Under the pieces are notes generated by a model. It saw only the letters and a program-made list of their open reading frames with translations, was not told the origin of the DNA and ran no database searches. A DNA stretch of 64,000 bases from contig NZ_QOHF01000006.1 in the NCBI RefSeq assembly GCF_003319115.1, positions 62,001 through 126,000 of the forward strand, written 5' to 3'. The position numbers and the translations under genes were made by a program. Source of the stretch: Geodermatophilus sp. TF02-6. Its GTDB lineage: Bacteria > Actinomycetota > Actinomycetes > Mycobacteriales > Geodermatophilaceae. Shown here one piece after another: positions 35,646 through 44,740 of the stretch; the stretch's first letter is position 1, and each line of letters begins with the position of its first letter.

Positions 35646-36293
35646 CTAGGACCGCGAACGGTCGGTGGACGGACCAGGGGTGGTCCGGGGGGCAGCTGCG
35701 GGACGGGACGTCCCCGCGGAGGGGTCGGACGCCGGCGGGTCGGCGCCCTGCCGCTCGCTGTCGATCAGCTCCGACAGCCAGCGGACCTCGCGGTCGACCG
35801 ACTCCAGGCCGTGCCGCTGCAGCTCGAGGGTGTAGCGGTCGAGGCGTTCCCGGGTCCGGGAGAGCGAGGCCCGCAACCCCTCCCGCTGCCGCTCGACGGT
35901 GCGGCGGCGGCCCTCGAGGATCCGCAGCCGCACGTCGGCGGCGGTGTGCCGGAAGAACGCCAGGCGGACGCCGAAGAGCCCGCCGTCGTCGTACGCCTCC
36001 GGACCGGCCTGGCTCACCAGCTCGGCGAAGCGCTCCTTGCCCTCCGCGGTGATCGTGTAGACCACCTTGCCGCGCCGGCCGGTGAGCGGCGGCGCGTCCG
36101 CCGGCAGCGGGGTCCGCCGGTCCGGTTCGTCGGTGGTGACGTACCCGGCGGCGTGCAGCCGCTTGAGCGCGGGGTACAGCGACCCGTAGGAGATGCTGCG
36201 CAGCCCGCCGAGCACCTGCGCGAGCTGTTTGCGCAGCTCGTAGCCGTGCATGGGGGACCCGTTGAGCAGGCCCAGGATGGCGAGCTCGAGCAC
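35646..36293 (-). CDS. PadR-family transcriptional regulator
   Basis: A 215-residue regulator. The winged-helix domain is at residues 1-85 (LELAILGLLNGSPMHGYELR, SYGSLYPALKRLHAAGYVTT, KVVYTITAEGKERFAEL). The C-terminal helical dimerisation part has repeated Arg/Leu heptads (TVERQREGLRASLSRTRERL). GTG start. An 11-bp-arm palindrome lies 23 nt upstream of the start, a good candidate operator. It is cotranscribed with ino1. Confidence 0.93.
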   Translation of the reverse strand: MLELAILGLLNGSPMHGYELRKQLAQVLGGLRSISYGSLYPALKRLHAAGYVTTDEPDRRTPLPADAPPLTGRRGKVVYTITAEGKERFAELVSQAGPEAYDDGGLFGVRLAFFRHTAADVRLRILEGRRRTVERQREGLRASLSRTRERLDRYTLELQRHGLESVDREVRWLSELIDSERQGADPPASDPSAGTSRPAAAPRTTPGPSTDRSRS

Positions 36294-36315
36294 GTCGCCT
36301 CCCCTGTGCTCCGGA

Positions 36316-36340
36316 TCGATGTATCGGCACGATACATCGA
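36316..36340. promoter_or_regulatory. PadR operator palindrome upstream of padR-ino1
   Basis: TCGATGTATCG, a GCA spacer and CGATACATCGA form a perfect 11-bp-arm inverted repeat in the padR-DUF5318 divergent spacer. It contains ATGTAT and ATACAT half-sites typical of PadR-family operators. Autoregulation of padR-ino1 is inferred; the divergent DUF5318 gene could be affected too. Confidence 0.8.
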
Positions 36341-36447
36341 CCTGAACGGTGCGGCGACGCCCCGGACCCGTGCGACGGCGGGGGAGGGCCGGCTCCGGGC
36401 ACGTCGGGAGGTCTCGGACGTCGTCCTCGGTGCGTACATTGAGCCCC

Positions 36448-36861
36448 GTGCCCGGACGTCGATCCGTCGTGGACTACTCGCTGCAGCGGCGAGCCGTCCT
36501 CGCCGACCTGTACGCCGGGCGCACCGGGCGCTTCGAGGTCTGCGACGCCAGCCCCTACCTCTCCCGGGCGGCCAGGTACCACGGCGAGGCGACCGACGTC
36601 GTCTGCCCGGTCTGCCGCAAGGAGCGGTTGACGCTGGTCAGCTACGTGTACGGGGAGCACCTGGGCCCCACGGCCGGCCAGGCGAAGACGCAGGCCGAGC
36701 TCGCCCGGATGGACGCCGCGCAGGAGGAGTTCTCCGTCTACGCCGTCCAGGTGTGCCGCGGCTGCGGGTGGAACCACCTGGACTGCTCCTACGTCCTCGG
36801 CGCCGAACCGGACCCGGGGCGCCAGCCGCGCCGGACCCGCCGGCGGGCCGCCACGGAGTAG
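36448..36861 (+). CDS. DUF5318 protein with zinc-ribbon-like cysteines
   Basis: A 137-residue protein corresponding to Rv0049. It begins PGRRSVVDYSLQRRAVLADL and has two CxxC pairs (CPVCRKE about residue 53; CRGCGWNHLDCSYVLG about 97) that probably bind zinc. A basic C-terminal tail follows. Function is unknown. The GTG at 36448 is chosen because TACATT ends 7 nt before it; the longer frame from 36349 has no such signal. It precedes the class A PBP as in mycobacteria. Confidence 0.82.
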   Translation: MPGRRSVVDYSLQRRAVLADLYAGRTGRFEVCDASPYLSRAARYHGEATDVVCPVCRKERLTLVSYVYGEHLGPTAGQAKTQAELARMDAAQEEFSVYAVQVCRGCGWNHLDCSYVLGAEPDPGRQPRRTRRRAATE

Positions 36862-37041
36862 TGCGCGTCACACCGGGAACACCCGGCGCCCCGCGCCGTC
36901 GTTGAGCCGAGAAGGGCCCCGGCCACGCCGCCGCGCCCGCGGGTCCTCACCCGCCTGCACAGCTGAAGACGTCACCCTGGGACGCCGGACGCGGGTCGTT
37001 CGCGTGCCACCCGAGACCCTGAGCCAGGAAGGGGCCCCTGC

Positions 37042-39477
37042 GTGCCTCCCCACGACGAGACCTCACCGGCCGGGCCGCGCAGCGGCTCGGCCCGCCGGCC
37101 GCCTCCCGGTCGCAGCGCCGGCGGCCGTGGTGGGGGCAGCGGCGGGAGCCGTCGGCTCCCGGCCGGACGCGGAGCGCGGACGACGGCGTCCCGCGGCGGC
37201 ACCGCCAAGGGCGCCCGGCCGTCCGGCGGCAGGACCACCCGCTCCCCCCGGCGGCGCCGCGGCCGCCGGCTCAAGGCCGTCCTCGCCGCGTTCGCCGCTC
37301 TGCTCGGGCTGCTCGCCGTCTTCGTCGTCGTCGTCTACGCCACGACCGAGGTCCCCGACCCGAGCTCGGTGCAGAGCGCCCAGACGACGGTCGTCCACTA
37401 CGCCGACGGCACCACCGAGATGGCCCGGCTGGGCGCCGAGAACCGCACGAACGTCGACCTGGACCAGGTGTCGGAGCCGGCGCGGGACGCGATCCTGGCC
37501 GCGGAGAACCGCAACTTCTACTCCGACCCCGGCATCTCCTTCTCCGGCATCGTGCGCGCCGCGTGGAACAACCTGACCGGCGGCTCCACGCAGGGCGGCT
37601 CGACCATCACCCAGCAGTACGTGAAGAACGCCTTCCTCACCTCGGAGCAGACGTTCAGCCGCAAGTTCCAGGAGCTCTTCCTCGCCGTCAAGCTGGACAA
37701 CCAGTACGACAAGGACGAGATCCTCGAGAACTACCTGAACACCATCTACTTCGGGCGGGGCGCCTACGGCATCGAGGCGGCGGCCACCACCTACTTCGGA
37801 GTGCCGGCCAGCCAGCTCACCGCCCAGCAGGGCGCGGTGCTCGCCGTCCTCGTGCGCAGCCCCTCGACCTACGACCCCGAGGCCAACCCCGAGGCCGCCC
37901 AGGACCGGTGGGGGCTGGTGCTCGACGCGATGGTCGAGGAGGGGTGGCTGACCCAGGCCGAGCGGAACGCCTCCACCTACCCCCAGGTGCTGCCCAAGAC
38001 CGGGTCCGGCCTGGGCATCCCCAGCGGGCCGGAGGGCCTGGTCGTGCAGCGGGCCGTCGCCGAGCTCGAGGCCAAGGGCTACACCGAGCAGCAGATCCGC
38101 GCCGGCGGCCTGCGGATCACCACGACCGTGGACAAGGGCTACCAGGACGCCGCCACCGCCGCGGTCGGCGACGTGATGGAGGGGCAGCCGCAGGGCCTGC
38201 GGCAGGCGCTGGTGGCGGTCGACCCCCGCACCGGTGCGGTCAGGGCCTACTACGGCGGGTCGAGCGGCACCGGCACCGACTACGCCCAGGCCCAGCGGCA
38301 GCCGGGTTCGTCGATGAAGCCCTACACCTTGGCCACCGCCCTGGAGCAGGGCATCAGCGTCAACGCCCGCCGAGACGGCAGCTCGCCGCAGGAGTTCCCC
38401 GACCGCGACGCGCCGGTGCGCAACTCCGGCGGGGCGTCCTGCGCCGCCTGCACTCTGGTCGAGGCGATCACCCGGTCGCTGAACACCACCTTCTACGGGT
38501 TGGCCTACGAGGTGGGCCCGGAGGAGGTCCGGGAGACGGCGCTGGCCGCGACCGGGCTCCCCGAGGTGTGGCAGGGCGGCACGCTCGAGGACGAGACCAC
38601 CCTGGCCAACTCCGACGGCTTCACCGGGTCGGCCATCGGCATCGGCGAGTACGAGCTGCGCCCGATCGACCAGGCGCACGGCTTCGCCACCTTCGCCAAC
38701 GGCGGCGTCGAGCACGAGCCGTTCTTCGTCTCCCGGGTGACCGACAGCGCGGGCACCGTGCTGCTGGACCACCAGGGCGACGCCGGCGACCAGGCCGTCC
38801 CCGAAGACGTCGCCAACGACGTCACCTACGCGCTCGAGGGCGTGGCCTCCTACTCCAAGCGGTCGCTGTCCGGTGGCCGCGAGGTGGCCAGCAAGACCGG
38901 TACCCAGGGCCAGGGCGAGGACAACTCCGACGCCTGGATGGTGGGCTACACGCCGTCCCTGTCGACCGCGGTGTGGATGGGCAACGACTCCCCCAGCGAC
39001 CCGATCGTCAACGCGAACGGGGCGATCGTCTACGGCTCCGGGCTGCCCGGCGCCATCTGGCAGGAGTTCATGAACACCGTCCTCGCCGGGACGCCGAAGG
39101 AGGACCTGCCCAACCGGCCGGTCATCCGGGGGGACGCCGGCAGCCGTGGGGTGCCCGAGCCGACGCCGGAACCCACCCGGACCCGGGCGCCGCAACCGGC
39201 TGCCGGGAACGGCACCGCGGACACCGGCACCTCGGGCACCGGGCCCGCGAGCAGCACCCCCAGCCCGACCCCCACCCCGGCGCCGACGCCGGCACCCGCC
39301 CCGGACGGCACCACGACCGGCGACACCGGCACCGGCCCGGGCACCGGCACGGTCCCGGACACCGGCACGGGCCGGACCCCCGGCGCCGGGGACACCGCCG
39401 GCGGGGCGCCGGCCCCCGACAGCACCGCGGAGGGGCAGCCCGCCTCGCCGAGCACCCAGGACTGGCAGACCGGCTGA
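37042..39477 (+). CDS. Class A penicillin-binding protein (PonA1-like)
   Basis: An 811-residue bifunctional peptidoglycan synthase. A basic cytoplasmic tail of about 75 residues precedes one membrane anchor (about 78-104, AVLAAFAALLGLLAVFVVVV). The glycosyltransferase domain has AAENRNFYSDPGISFSGIVR, GGSTITQQYVKNAFL and ENYLNTIYFGRGAYGIEAAA. The transpeptidase domain has the active serine in SSMKPYTL (about 422), SLNTTFYG and KTGTQGQGE (about 618). The C-terminal 110 residues are Pro/Thr/Gly-rich. GTG start behind AGGAAGGGG. The position matches Rv0050. Confidence 0.95.
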   Translation: MPPHDETSPAGPRSGSARRPPPGRSAGGRGGGSGGSRRLPAGRGARTTASRGGTAKGARPSGGRTTRSPRRRRGRRLKAVLAAFAALLGLLAVFVVVVYATTEVPDPSSVQSAQTTVVHYADGTTEMARLGAENRTNVDLDQVSEPARDAILAAENRNFYSDPGISFSGIVRAAWNNLTGGSTQGGSTITQQYVKNAFLTSEQTFSRKFQELFLAVKLDNQYDKDEILENYLNTIYFGRGAYGIEAAATTYFGVPASQLTAQQGAVLAVLVRSPSTYDPEANPEAAQDRWGLVLDAMVEEGWLTQAERNASTYPQVLPKTGSGLGIPSGPEGLVVQRAVAELEAKGYTEQQIRAGGLRITTTVDKGYQDAATAAVGDVMEGQPQGLRQALVAVDPRTGAVRAYYGGSSGTGTDYAQAQRQPGSSMKPYTLATALEQGISVNARRDGSSPQEFPDRDAPVRNSGGASCAACTLVEAITRSLNTTFYGLAYEVGPEEVRETALAATGLPEVWQGGTLEDETTLANSDGFTGSAIGIGEYELRPIDQAHGFATFANGGVEHEPFFVSRVTDSAGTVLLDHQGDAGDQAVPEDVANDVTYALEGVASYSKRSLSGGREVASKTGTQGQGEDNSDAWMVGYTPSLSTAVWMGNDSPSDPIVNANGAIVYGSGLPGAIWQEFMNTVLAGTPKEDLPNRPVIRGDAGSRGVPEPTPEPTRTRAPQPAAGNGTADTGTSGTGPASSTPSPTPTPAPTPAPAPDGTTTGDTGTGPGTGTVPDTGTGRTPGAGDTAGGAPAPDSTAEGQPASPSTQDWQTG

Positions 39478-39500
39478 CCGCCCCCGGCAGACTGAGCGCC

Positions 39501-41102
39501 ATGAGCACGACCCCGACGGGCCCGTCCGACCCGGCACCCCGGCCGGCGGGCGGGCCCGCGGTGTCCGCGGGGACGGTCGCCTCCCCGCGCGGCCCGGCGC
39601 CCACGGGCGGGACGGCGTCCTCGGCCAGGACGGCGGCGTCCGGGCGCCGGGCCGAGGGCCGGCCGGACCGCGTCGTCCCCACCTGGACCGACCCGGTCGC
39701 GGCGCAGGCCAGCGAGGCGGTGGGCGGTCCGTGGGGTCGGCACGCGGTGACCGGCGGGGCCCTGTTCTGGACGCCGCTGCGGGTCTGCCTGCTGTTCACC
39801 ACGGCGGTGCTCGCGCTGGCCTGGGTCAAACAGGCGCCCTGCGCCGACGGCAACTGGGCGGGGTACGTGCAGTACACGCACCTGTGCTACTCCGACACCG
39901 TCCCGCTGTACGGCCTGCACGGCCTGGACCGCGGGCTGGTGCCGTACCTGGACTCCCCGGTCGAGTACCCCGTGCTCACCGGGGCCTTCATGGTGGGAGC
40001 CGCCGCCCTCGGCCGCGCCTACACCGGGCTGGCCGACGCCGTGGGGTTGCTGCCGCAGGTCCCCGGGGTGCAGGCCTACTACGTCGCCACCTGCCTGCTG
40101 CTGTCGGTGTGCGCGCTGCTGACGACCCGCGCGGTCCTGGCGCTGTCGGGACGGCGGCCGTGGGACGCGGCGATGGTGGGCCTGTCCCCGCTGCTGTTCG
40201 TGCACGCCTTCACCAACTGGGACCTGTGGGCCGTCGCGCTGGGCAGCCTGGGGCTGTGGGCGTGGGCGCGGCGGCGTCCGGTGCTGGCCGGCCTCCTGCT
40301 CGGCCTGGGCGTCGCCGCGAAGCTCTACCCGGTCCTGCTGCTGGCCGCGCTGTTCCTGCTCTGCCTGCGCGCCGGGCGCGTGCGCACCTGGCTGCGGACG
40401 GCGGTCGCCGCGGGTGCCGCCTGGCTGGTCGTGAACGTGCCCGTCGCCGTGCTGGCGCCGGAGAACTGGGCGCGGTTCTTCCGGCTCAACAGCGAGCGGC
40501 CGGCCGACCCGGACACGCTGTGGAACATCGCGATCACCCTCTCCGGCGGGCGGCTGTTCGACGGCCCGCTGGCCGAGGGCCAGACGCCGGAGGTGCTCAA
40601 CGCGGTCGTCGCCGTCACCCTGCTGCTCGGGGTGGCCGCGGTGGCCTGGCTGGTGCTGGCCGCCCCGGTGCGGCCCCGCGTCGCCCAGGTCGCGTTCCTG
40701 CTGGTGGCCGGCTTCCTGCTGGTCAACAAGGTGTGGAGCCCGCAGTACTCGCTGTGGCTGCTCCCGCTGGCCGTGCTGGCCCGCCCGAGCTGGCGGGCGC
40801 TGCTGCTCTGGCAGGCCACCGAGGCGCTGCTGTGGGTACCCCGGATGCTGTGGTACCTCGGCACCGAGAACCGCGGCGTCGAGGTCGAGTGGTTCCTCGG
40901 CGCCGTCGTCCTGCGGGACGCCGCCGTCGTCGTCCTCGTGGCCCTGGTCGTACGGGACGTCTGGCGTCCCGACGGGGACGTCGTCCGCGCCGGCTGGCCC
41001 GGCGTCGACGACCCCGCCGGAGGCGTCCTGGACCACGCCGAGGACGCGGTGACACTGCGACCCTCCGGGTCGCACCGCGGCCACGTGCCGTCCCCCCGCT
41101 GA
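39501..41102 (+). CDS. Integral membrane glycosyltransferase, GT87 family (DUF2029)
   Basis: A 533-residue polytopic protein corresponding to Rv0051. About 90 hydrophilic residues lead into 10 or more hydrophobic segments from [20 protein letters not shown]. Family-like features are [14 protein letters not shown] (periplasmic loop acid) and [12 protein letters not shown]87 enzymes such as PimE use polyprenyl-phosphate-mannose at the outer membrane face; the acceptor here is unknown. ATG at 39501, CAGACT ending 7 nt upstream, 23 nt after the PBP stop. Confidence 0.85.
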   Translation: MSTTPTGPSDPAPRPAGGPAVSAGTVASPRGPAPTGGTASSARTAASGRRAEGRPDRVVPTWTDPVAAQASEAVGGPWGRHAVTGGALFWTPLRVCLLFTTAVLALAWVKQAPCADGNWAGYVQYTHLCYSDTVPLYGLHGLDRGLVPYLDSPVEYPVLTGAFMVGAAALGRAYTGLADAVGLLPQVPGVQAYYVATCLLLSVCALLTTRAVLALSGRRPWDAAMVGLSPLLFVHAFTNWDLWAVALGSLGLWAWARRRPVLAGLLLGLGVAAKLYPVLLLAALFLLCLRAGRVRTWLRTAVAAGAAWLVVNVPVAVLAPENWARFFRLNSERPADPDTLWNIAITLSGGRLFDGPLAEGQTPEVLNAVVAVTLLLGVAAVAWLVLAAPVRPRVAQVAFLLVAGFLLVNKVWSPQYSLWLLPLAVLARPSWRALLLWQATEALLWVPRMLWYLGTENRGVEVEWFLGAVVLRDAAVVVLVALVVRDVWRPDGDVVRAGWPGVDDPAGGVLDHAEDAVTLRPSGSHRGHVPSPR

Positions 41103-41130
41103 GCTGAGCCGCTGCCGTGTCCCGGTCGGT

Positions 41131-41190
41131 GGAAGGACCCCCTCCTGGCTCCCCTCGCTCCGCTCGGGGAGGCCCTGGAGGGGGCCGGGG
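41131..41190. repeat. GC-rich intergenic repeat, copy 7 (short)
   Basis: Short copy (GGAAGGACCCCCTCCTGGCT, CCCTCGCTCCGCTCGGGGAG, CCCTGGAGGGGG) in the convergent space between the GT87 gene and endonuclease IV. It can form two GC-rich stems and may end both transcripts. Confidence 0.55.
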
Positions 41191-41298
41191 CCCTCGCGAC
41201 CGGCCCACCCGCGATCAGGTACCGTCCCCTACCTACGCCGAGCCGCCGCGTCGTGCCTGCGCGGACCCCTCCGGGGCCCACTCGGCACGACAGGACCG

Positions 41299-42159
41299 CT
41301 ACGCCAGGGCGGTCCGCAGCAGGGCGATCTCCTCGGCGTGCGCCGGCGCGTCGCCGGGGGTCTCCAGGACGACGGGGCAGCCGGCCGCGCGGGCGACCTC
41401 GACCAGCAGCCCGGTCGGGATCTGCCCCTCGGACAGCGGGGCGTGCCGGTCCCGGCTGGACCCGTGCGGGTCACGGCTGTTGTTGAGGTGCACCAGGTCG
41501 ACGCGGCCGGTGATCGCCCGGACGTCGTCCACCGCGGTGGCGAGGTCCCAGCCGGCGGCCCAGGCGTGGCAGGTGTCGAGCACGAACCCGGCGCCGAACT
41601 CGCCGACGGCCTCCCACAGCCGGGCGATCGCATCGAGGTCGCGGGCCATGGCGTTGCCCCCGCCGGCGGTGTTCTCGATCAGCAGCGGGACGGCGAAGCC
41701 GCCGGTCTCCGCCTGCCGGGAGAAGGTCTTGCGCCAGTTGTCGGCGCCCGCGGCCGGGTCGTCGTCCCCCAGGACGTGCCCGCCGTGCACCACCATGCCG
41801 CGGGCGCCGATCTCGGCCGAGGTCTTCGCGTGCTGGCCGAGCAGCTTGCGGCTGGGGATGCGGATGCGGTTGTTGGTCGAGGCCACGTTGAGCACGTAGG
41901 GCGCGTGCACGAACAGGGCGATGTCCCCAGCGGCGTCCCCACCGGCGTCCCCGGCGGCGTCCCCGGTGAGGAGCGCCTGCTGGTCGGGGGTCAGGCCGGG
42001 TGCCTTCCAGCCCTGCGGGTCGCCGAGGAAGAACTGCACCCCGTCGGCGTCCATCTCCGCGGCACGGGCCAGCGGGCCGCCGCCGTCCATCCCGCCGTCC
42101 TGGGTCAGGCCCGGCCCGACGTGCACGCCGATCAGCGCCCGGGCGGGTGGGGAGGTCAC
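41299..42159 (-). CDS. nfo: Endonuclease IV (AP endonuclease, xylose-isomerase-like TIM barrel)
   Basis: A 286-residue TIM barrel. Metal-ligand-bearing motifs are [69 protein letters not shown] and VLETPG, in the order of Nfo-type enzymes that cut at abasic sites. An Ala/Gly/Asp repeat ([14 protein letters not shown], about residues 66-80) is an odd low-complexity insertion encoded by a GTCCCC-rich tandem repeat near 41925-41965. GTG start; TAGGGT ends 7 nt upstream. Confidence 0.88.
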   Translation of the reverse strand: MTSPPARALIGVHVGPGLTQDGGMDGGGPLARAAEMDADGVQFFLGDPQGWKAPGLTPDQQALLTGDAAGDAGGDAAGDIALFVHAPYVLNVASTNNRIRIPSRKLLGQHAKTSAEIGARGMVVHGGHVLGDDDPAAGADNWRKTFSRQAETGGFAVPLLIENTAGGGNAMARDLDAIARLWEAVGEFGAGFVLDTCHAWAAGWDLATAVDDVRAITGRVDLVHLNNSRDPHGSSRDRHAPLSEGQIPTGLLVEVARAAGCPVVLETPGDAPAHAEEIALLRTALA

Positions 42160-42448
42160 GCCGCCGACCCTAGCCGCGCCGGCTCGTCCCGTGCTCCGCC
42201 GGTGCTCCGCAGGCTCCCCGCGCTCTGCGGGTGCGGCGGCGCCGGCAGGAGTCGGGCGGGCCGGCGCTCCGGTCCCGTGGATCCGGGCCTGTGGACGACG
42301 CGGACCGGCGTCCCGCCCGCCGCTGGTAACCTGACCGGTGGCGCGTTCCGGCTGTGCTGTTCGAGGTGCCGGGGCGCGCGACGCGTGTACGACCCTCCTG
42401 CTGCAGACCGACTGCAGCCGCTTCAGACCAGAGGAGGTGGGGTTCTCC

Positions 42449-42736
42449 GTGCGTCACTACGAACTGATGGTCATCCTCGACCCCGACCTGGAGGAGCGCA
42501 CCATCGCTCCCTCCCTCGACCGGTTCCTGACCGTCGTCACCAACGCCGGCGGTACCGTCAAGACCGAGATCTGGGGCCGCCGCCGGCTGGCCTACGAGAT
42601 CGACAAGCAGATCGAGGGCATCTACGCGGTCGTCGACATCCAGGCCACGCCGGCCGCGGTGGCCGAGCTCGACCGGCAGCTGAACCTCAACGAGTCGGTC
42701 CTGCGCACCAAGCTGATCCGGCCCGAGGTCCACTGA
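42449..42736 (+). CDS. rpsF: 30S ribosomal protein S6
   Basis: A 95-residue S6 ([54 protein letters not shown]). The GTG at 42449 follows GAGGAGGTGG; the open frame upstream to 42338 is non-conserved. S6 pairs with S18 in the 30S platform. First gene of the rpsF-ssb-rpsR-rplI operon. Confidence 0.97.
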   Translation: MRHYELMVILDPDLEERTIAPSLDRFLTVVTNAGGTVKTEIWGRRRLAYEIDKQIEGIYAVVDIQATPAAVAELDRQLNLNESVLRTKLIRPEVH

Positions 42737-42738
42737 CC

Positions 42739-43215
42739 ATGGCCGGTGAGACCGTCATCACCGTCATCGGCAACCTGACGTCGGACCCGGAGCTGCGGTT
42801 CACGCCGTCCGGGGCCGCGGTCGCCAACTTCACCGTCGCCTCGACTCCGCGGACCTTCGACCGCCAGTCGCAGGAGTGGAAGGACGGCGAGGCCCTCTTC
42901 CTGCGCTGCAACGTGTGGCGGCAGGCGGCCGAGAACGTCGCCGAGTCGCTGACCCGCGGTTCGCGGGTGATCGTCTCGGGCCGGCTCAAGCAGCGGTCGT
43001 TCGAGACCAAGGAGGGCGAGAAGCGCACCGTCGTCGAGCTCGAGGTCGACGAGATCGGCCCGTCCCTGCGCTACGCCACCGCGAAGGTCACCAAGGCCTC
43101 GCGCGGTGAGGGCGGCGGGGGCTTCGGCGGCGGCGGTGGCGGCTTCGGCGGCGGCGGCGGGTCCAGCGACCCGTGGTCGACCCCGGCCCCGCCGTCGGAC
43201 GAACCGCCCTTCTAG
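42739..43215 (+). CDS. ssb: Single-stranded DNA-binding protein
   Basis: A 158-residue SSB. The OB fold is at 1-115 ([58 protein letters not shown]). A Gly-rich linker and a conserved acidic tip ending in DEPPF recruit replication and repair partners. ATG two bases after the rpsF stop. Confidence 0.97.
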   Translation: MAGETVITVIGNLTSDPELRFTPSGAAVANFTVASTPRTFDRQSQEWKDGEALFLRCNVWRQAAENVAESLTRGSRVIVSGRLKQRSFETKEGEKRTVVELEVDEIGPSLRYATAKVTKASRGEGGGGFGGGGGGFGGGGGSSDPWSTPAPPSDEPPF

Positions 43216-43392
43216 AAGGACCCTCCTGCCCCCCACCACTCGCACGCTCGTGGCGGGACCCTGCAGGAGGGCCGCCCGTCCTCCCCACCCTTCGCACGCT
43301 CAGGGTGGGACCCGGGACGGGGCCGCCCCCTGCCCCCACCGCTCGCAGGCTCGTGGCGGGACCCTGCAGGAGGGCCGCCCGTCTTTCCCTGA
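43216..43392. repeat. GC-rich intergenic repeat, copy 8 (triple)
   Basis: The 201-bp ssb-rpsR gap, unusually long for this operon, is filled by three successive units: CACTCGCACGCTCGTGGCGG with GGACCCTGCAGGAGGGCC, then CACCCTTCGCACGCTCAGGG, then CCGCTCGCAGGCTCGTGGCG with the same GGACCCTGCAGGAGGGCC. Units 1 and 3 are nearly identical, so a recent duplication is likely. Confidence 0.7.
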
Positions 43393-43416
43393 ACCTCGTC
43401 GTACCTGGAGAACCCA

Positions 43417-43653
43417 GTGCCCAAGCCCCCCGTTCGCAAGCCCAAGAAGAAGGTCTGCCAGTTCTGCAAGGACAAGGCGACCTACGTCGACTACAAGGAC
43501 ACGGCCCTGCTGCGGAAGTTCATCTCCGACCGCGGCAAGATCCGGGCCCGCCGCGTCAGCGGCAACTGCAGCCAGCACCAGCGGGACGTCGCCACGGCCG
43601 TGAAGAACAGCCGCGAGATGGCCCTGCTGCCCTACACCTCGACGGCGCGCTGA
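43417..43653 (+). CDS. rpsR: 30S ribosomal protein S18 (zinc-binding C+ form)
   Basis: A 78-residue S18 with [20 protein letters not shown] and [20 protein letters not shown]. Three cysteines plus a histidine (CxxC...CxxH) are kept, the zinc-binding C+ version. Many actinobacteria also carry a zinc-free paralogue elsewhere. GTG start. It is separated from ssb by the triple repeat. Confidence 0.96.
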   Translation: MPKPPVRKPKKKVCQFCKDKATYVDYKDTALLRKFISDRGKIRARRVSGNCSQHQRDVATAVKNSREMALLPYTSTAR

Positions 43654-43655
43654 CC

Positions 43656-44111
43656 ATGAGCACCCAGAAGCTGATCCTGCTGCAGGAGGTCACCGGTCTC
43701 GGGTCCTCCGGTGACACCGTGGAGGTCAAGGGCGGCTACGCCCGCAACTACCTCCTGCCCCGCGGCCTGGCGATCAAGGCCACCCGCGGCGCCGAGAAGC
43801 AGGTCGAGTCGCTGCGCCGGGCGCGCGCTGCCCGCGAGGTGCGCTCGCTCGAGGAGGCCCAGGCCGTGGCCGGGCGCCTGACCGGTCTGACCGTCCGGGT
43901 GCCGGCCCGCACCGGCCAGGGCGGCCGCCTGTTCGGCCGCATCACCACCGCCGACGTCATCAACGCCGTGACCGCCGCCGGCGGCCCCGAGCTCGACCGC
44001 CGCCGGGTGGAGCTGCCCAGCAGCATCAAGACCACGGGCCAGCACACCGTCACCGTGCGCGTGCACCCCGAGGTGAGCACCGAGCTGACCATCGAGGTCG
44101 TCCCCGGCTGA
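43656..44111 (+). CDS. rplI: 50S ribosomal protein L9
   Basis: A 151-residue L9 with the N-terminal signature LILLQEVTGLGSSGDTVEVK, GYARNYLLPRGLAI, a long connecting helix (about 45-80) and a C-terminal domain (GRLFGRITTADVINAV). Two bases after rpsR. Last gene before a strong terminator. Confidence 0.97.
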   Translation: MSTQKLILLQEVTGLGSSGDTVEVKGGYARNYLLPRGLAIKATRGAEKQVESLRRARAAREVRSLEEAQAVAGRLTGLTVRVPARTGQGGRLFGRITTADVINAVTAAGGPELDRRRVELPSSIKTTGQHTVTVRVHPEVSTELTIEVVPG

Positions 44112-44195
44112 ACGAGGACCCCGTCCTCCCCACCCCTCGCATGCTCGGGGCGGGACCCGGGACGGGGCCGTGGGCGGGGCTCTGCAGAGGGGCCG
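44112..44195. repeat. GC-rich intergenic repeat, copy 9
   Basis: Near-complete copy (GAGGACCCCGTCCTCCCCAC, CTCGCATGCTCGGGGCGG, GACCCGGGACGGGGCC), starting right at the rplI stop codon and followed by the operon terminator hairpin. Confidence 0.7.
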
Positions 44196-44208
44196 CTCCT
44201 ACACTGCC

Positions 44209-44246
44209 CGCGAGGGGCGCCGGACCACGGTCCGGCGCCCCTCGCG
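44209..44246 (+). terminator. Strong hairpin terminator of the rpsF-rplI operon
   Basis: Perfect 18-bp arms CGCGAGGGGCGCCGGACC and GGTCCGGCGCCCCTCGCG with a 2-nt loop, about 100 nt after the rplI stop. It lacks a U-tract, as is common at high GC. Confidence 0.85.
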
Positions 44247-44740
44247 GCGTTCTCGGGTGGTGTGCGCCCGTCCAGCGGTCAGGAAGCCGGGCCGGCCGCG
44301 GGCGTGCCGACCTGTGGACGTGTGACAGGTGGGACTCGTGGGCCCGGTCCGTGACACGCCGGAGACCGACACCAGGAATTCTCCCGACTTTCTCCCGTCC
44401 ACACCCCGTGCGTGGCCGCCGCGCAGGTCAGCCCGGGGATACGGGGGACGGCGTCCCGGCGTCCCCCGCTGTCTCCACATGTCGACACGTCTGTGTCCAC
44501 CGACTTGTCCACAAGTTGTGCAGAACCGCGTGCACAGGTGGTGTTGGACGGGTCCCTCCGCTCTTCCTAACGTCCTCCTCGGCTGCCACCGGTGCGGGAA
44601 CTGTCAGCCCCCCGGGGTAGCAACGGCTCGAACACGCGTACGAGTCAGGTGTGCAGCGTTCTGGTGCTTCCCCCACCAGGCCCCGGCCGATCGGTCGGGG
44701 CCTGTACGCGGTGCGCCGGTGAGTGGACGGAGGAACCACC
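44247..44740 (+). promoter_or_regulatory. dnaB upstream region with DnaA-box-like sites
   Basis: About 490 bp without a convincing gene. A perfect TTGTCCACA at 44505-44513 lies inside the palindrome CTTGTCCACAAG. Weaker relatives are at 44313 (TGTGGACGT), near 44397 (CGTCCACAC) and near 44493 (TGTGTCCAC). The dnaB start is preceded by GGACGGAGGAACC. DnaA-dependent control of dnaB is a reasonable inference; a promoter could not be placed with confidence. Confidence 0.55.

Noticed and set aside
33934-36777. A 947-codon minus-strand frame across the lipoprotein, ino1, padR and DUF5318 genes
   Set aside because: It is a frame shadow of well-supported genes, Arg/Gly/Pro-rich with no recognisable motif.
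36862-37041. Possible riboswitch in the leader of the PBP gene
   Set aside because: The 180-bp spacer has GC-rich stems but I could not match it to a known riboswitch core.
37063-39537. 824-codon minus-strand frame opposite the PBP
   Set aside because: Complement of a gene with complete glycosyltransferase and transpeptidase motifs.
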